Source: MGBC114844 sp910585855
GTDB lineage: Bacteria > Bacillota > Clostridia > Lachnospirales > Lachnospiraceae
NCBI GenBank assembly: GCA_965646165.1
Contig: CBFFYP010000125.1
Coordinates: 1-6,575 of the forward strand
DNA: 6,575 bases
Direction of reading: 5' to 3'
In this document: piece after piece, positions 6,393 to 6,575 of the stretch
Position numbering within the stretch: position 1 is the stretch's first letter
Layout of the letters: every line of letters starts with the position of its first letter
Made by a program: the position numbers and the translations under genes
Notes under the pieces: generated by a model
What the model was told of the DNA's origin: nothing
Seen by the model: the letters and a program-made list of their open reading frames with translations, nothing else
Databases searched by the model: none

Positions 6393-6565
6393 AAGGATTT
6401 CTCCCTATTTCAGTAATGCAGGATCACTCCTGTTCTATGCCATCGCCAATGTTATTACAAGGTTTTGTGCATACATCACTGTCCCTACCCATCAGGACTG
6501 TTTAAACATATACCTTAGAGCTACAGACTTGGCATAACATCTGTAGGTAACTATATATTCTTGTA
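6393..6565 (-). ncRNA. Omega RNA / HEARO RNA of IscB, with candidate guide at its 5' end
   Basis: The 183 bases upstream of iscB have no gene but carry dense RNA-like structure on the - strand. In 5'-3' order: a hairpin CTACAGA/TCTGTAG (6546-6540 with 6527-6521) that TACCT/AGGTA (6549-6545 with 6515-6511) could replace or partly extend; a GTCC/GGAC stem (6498-6495 with 6484-6481); TATGC/GCATA (6473-6469 with 6440-6436) enclosing a small ACAA/TTGT hairpin; and CAGGA-GTGA-TCCTG (6432-6419) with a GNRA-type loop. The first hairpin loop contains TATGCCA, fully complementary to TGGCATA at 6442-6436, a candidate pseudoknot. Position, size and pseudoknot match the known IscB omega RNA (HEARO motif), whose guide lies at the 5' end. 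The guide would be about 6550-6565, AT-rich. The exact 5' end and promoter are not resolved. Confidence 0.8.
6401..6406 (-). promoter_or_regulatory. Ribosome binding site of iscB inside the omega RNA 3' end
   Basis: On the - strand AGGGAG lies 8 bases before the iscB ATG (6392), a normal spacing. It sits at the 3' end of the omega RNA region, downstream of the GNRA-capped hairpin. Scaffold folding or IscB binding could therefore influence iscB translation; that part is inference. Confidence 0.65.
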
Positions 6566-6575
6566 TAACGTAGTT

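Larger units (their letters stand above)
5094..6549 (-). mobile_element. IscB/HEARO element (IS200/IS605-like, no transposase), boundaries approximate
   Basis: The unit consists of the omega RNA region, iscB and a hairpin-bearing right end. The right side ends in a strong palindrome (5111-5132) followed by about 17 bases leading to the carboxypeptidase ATG; the left side begins with a hairpin at 6521-6549. Subterminal hairpins at both ends, no terminal inverted repeats and no expected target duplication are the known design of IS200/IS605-family elements moved by a Y1 TnpA. No TnpA reading frame is present, so movement would need a transposase in trans. The right boundary is proposed at 5093/5094 because ATGA follows directly, the site type reported for HEARO insertion. 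The left boundary is set only at the first predicted hairpin and could be off by tens of bases. Confidence 0.7.

Noticed and set aside
5121..6575. Cas9 or a CRISPR locus
   Set aside because: The protein has no REC lobe, is far too short, has the IscB-specific PLMP segment, and there is no repeat-spacer array or cas1/cas2.

Overview
The window reads as chromosomal DNA of a low-GC Gram-positive bacterium, most likely a Clostridia/Lachnospiraceae-type gut anaerobe. This is inferred from the AT-rich coding sequence, the AGGAGG-type ribosome binding sites, a secreted VanY-type peptidase carrying choline-binding-like wall repeats, and the style of its methyl-accepting chemotaxis protein. No species can be assigned from the sequence alone.

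Layout. Positions 1-275 are a leader region without a recognised gene: a terminator-like hairpin near 46-78, short GC-rich direct repeats at 118-143, then an AT-rich stretch with a plausible sigma-A promoter (213-241) and a strong Shine-Dalgarno sequence. Two genes follow on the + strand: a methyl-accepting chemotaxis protein (276-1970) and, 56 bases later with no terminator between, a predicted ABC-class ATPase of the COG3044 type (2027-3730). Converging on them, with only four bases between stop codons, is a - strand gene for a secreted D-Ala-D-Ala carboxypeptidase of the VanY family with C-terminal wall-binding repeats (3735-5093). One hairpin covers both stop codons.

From about 5094 to the right edge, on the - strand, lies a compact RNA-guided nuclease element. 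It holds an intact IscB (5121-6392, 423 aa) with PLMP, RuvC-I, bridge helix, RuvC-II, HNH and RuvC-III motifs and all expected catalytic residues. Upstream of it is a structured non-coding region (6393 to about 6565) that fits the HEARO/omega RNA, including a first hairpin whose loop can form a 7-bp pseudoknot with a segment about 90 nt downstream. No TnpA transposase is present, so the unit looks like a non-autonomous IS200/IS605-like element or a stranded remnant.

The most interesting point is the junction. The element's right end, which carries two mutually exclusive hairpins, runs up to the start codon of the carboxypeptidase gene. The start codon is part of an ATGA, the kind of site described for insertion of this element class. 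The peptidase has no visible ribosome binding site or promoter of its own, so the insertion seems to have replaced its leader, and its expression may now depend on transcription and translation coming through iscB. The presumed omega RNA guide would lie at about 6550-6565, close to the window edge, so the left boundary cannot be fixed here.
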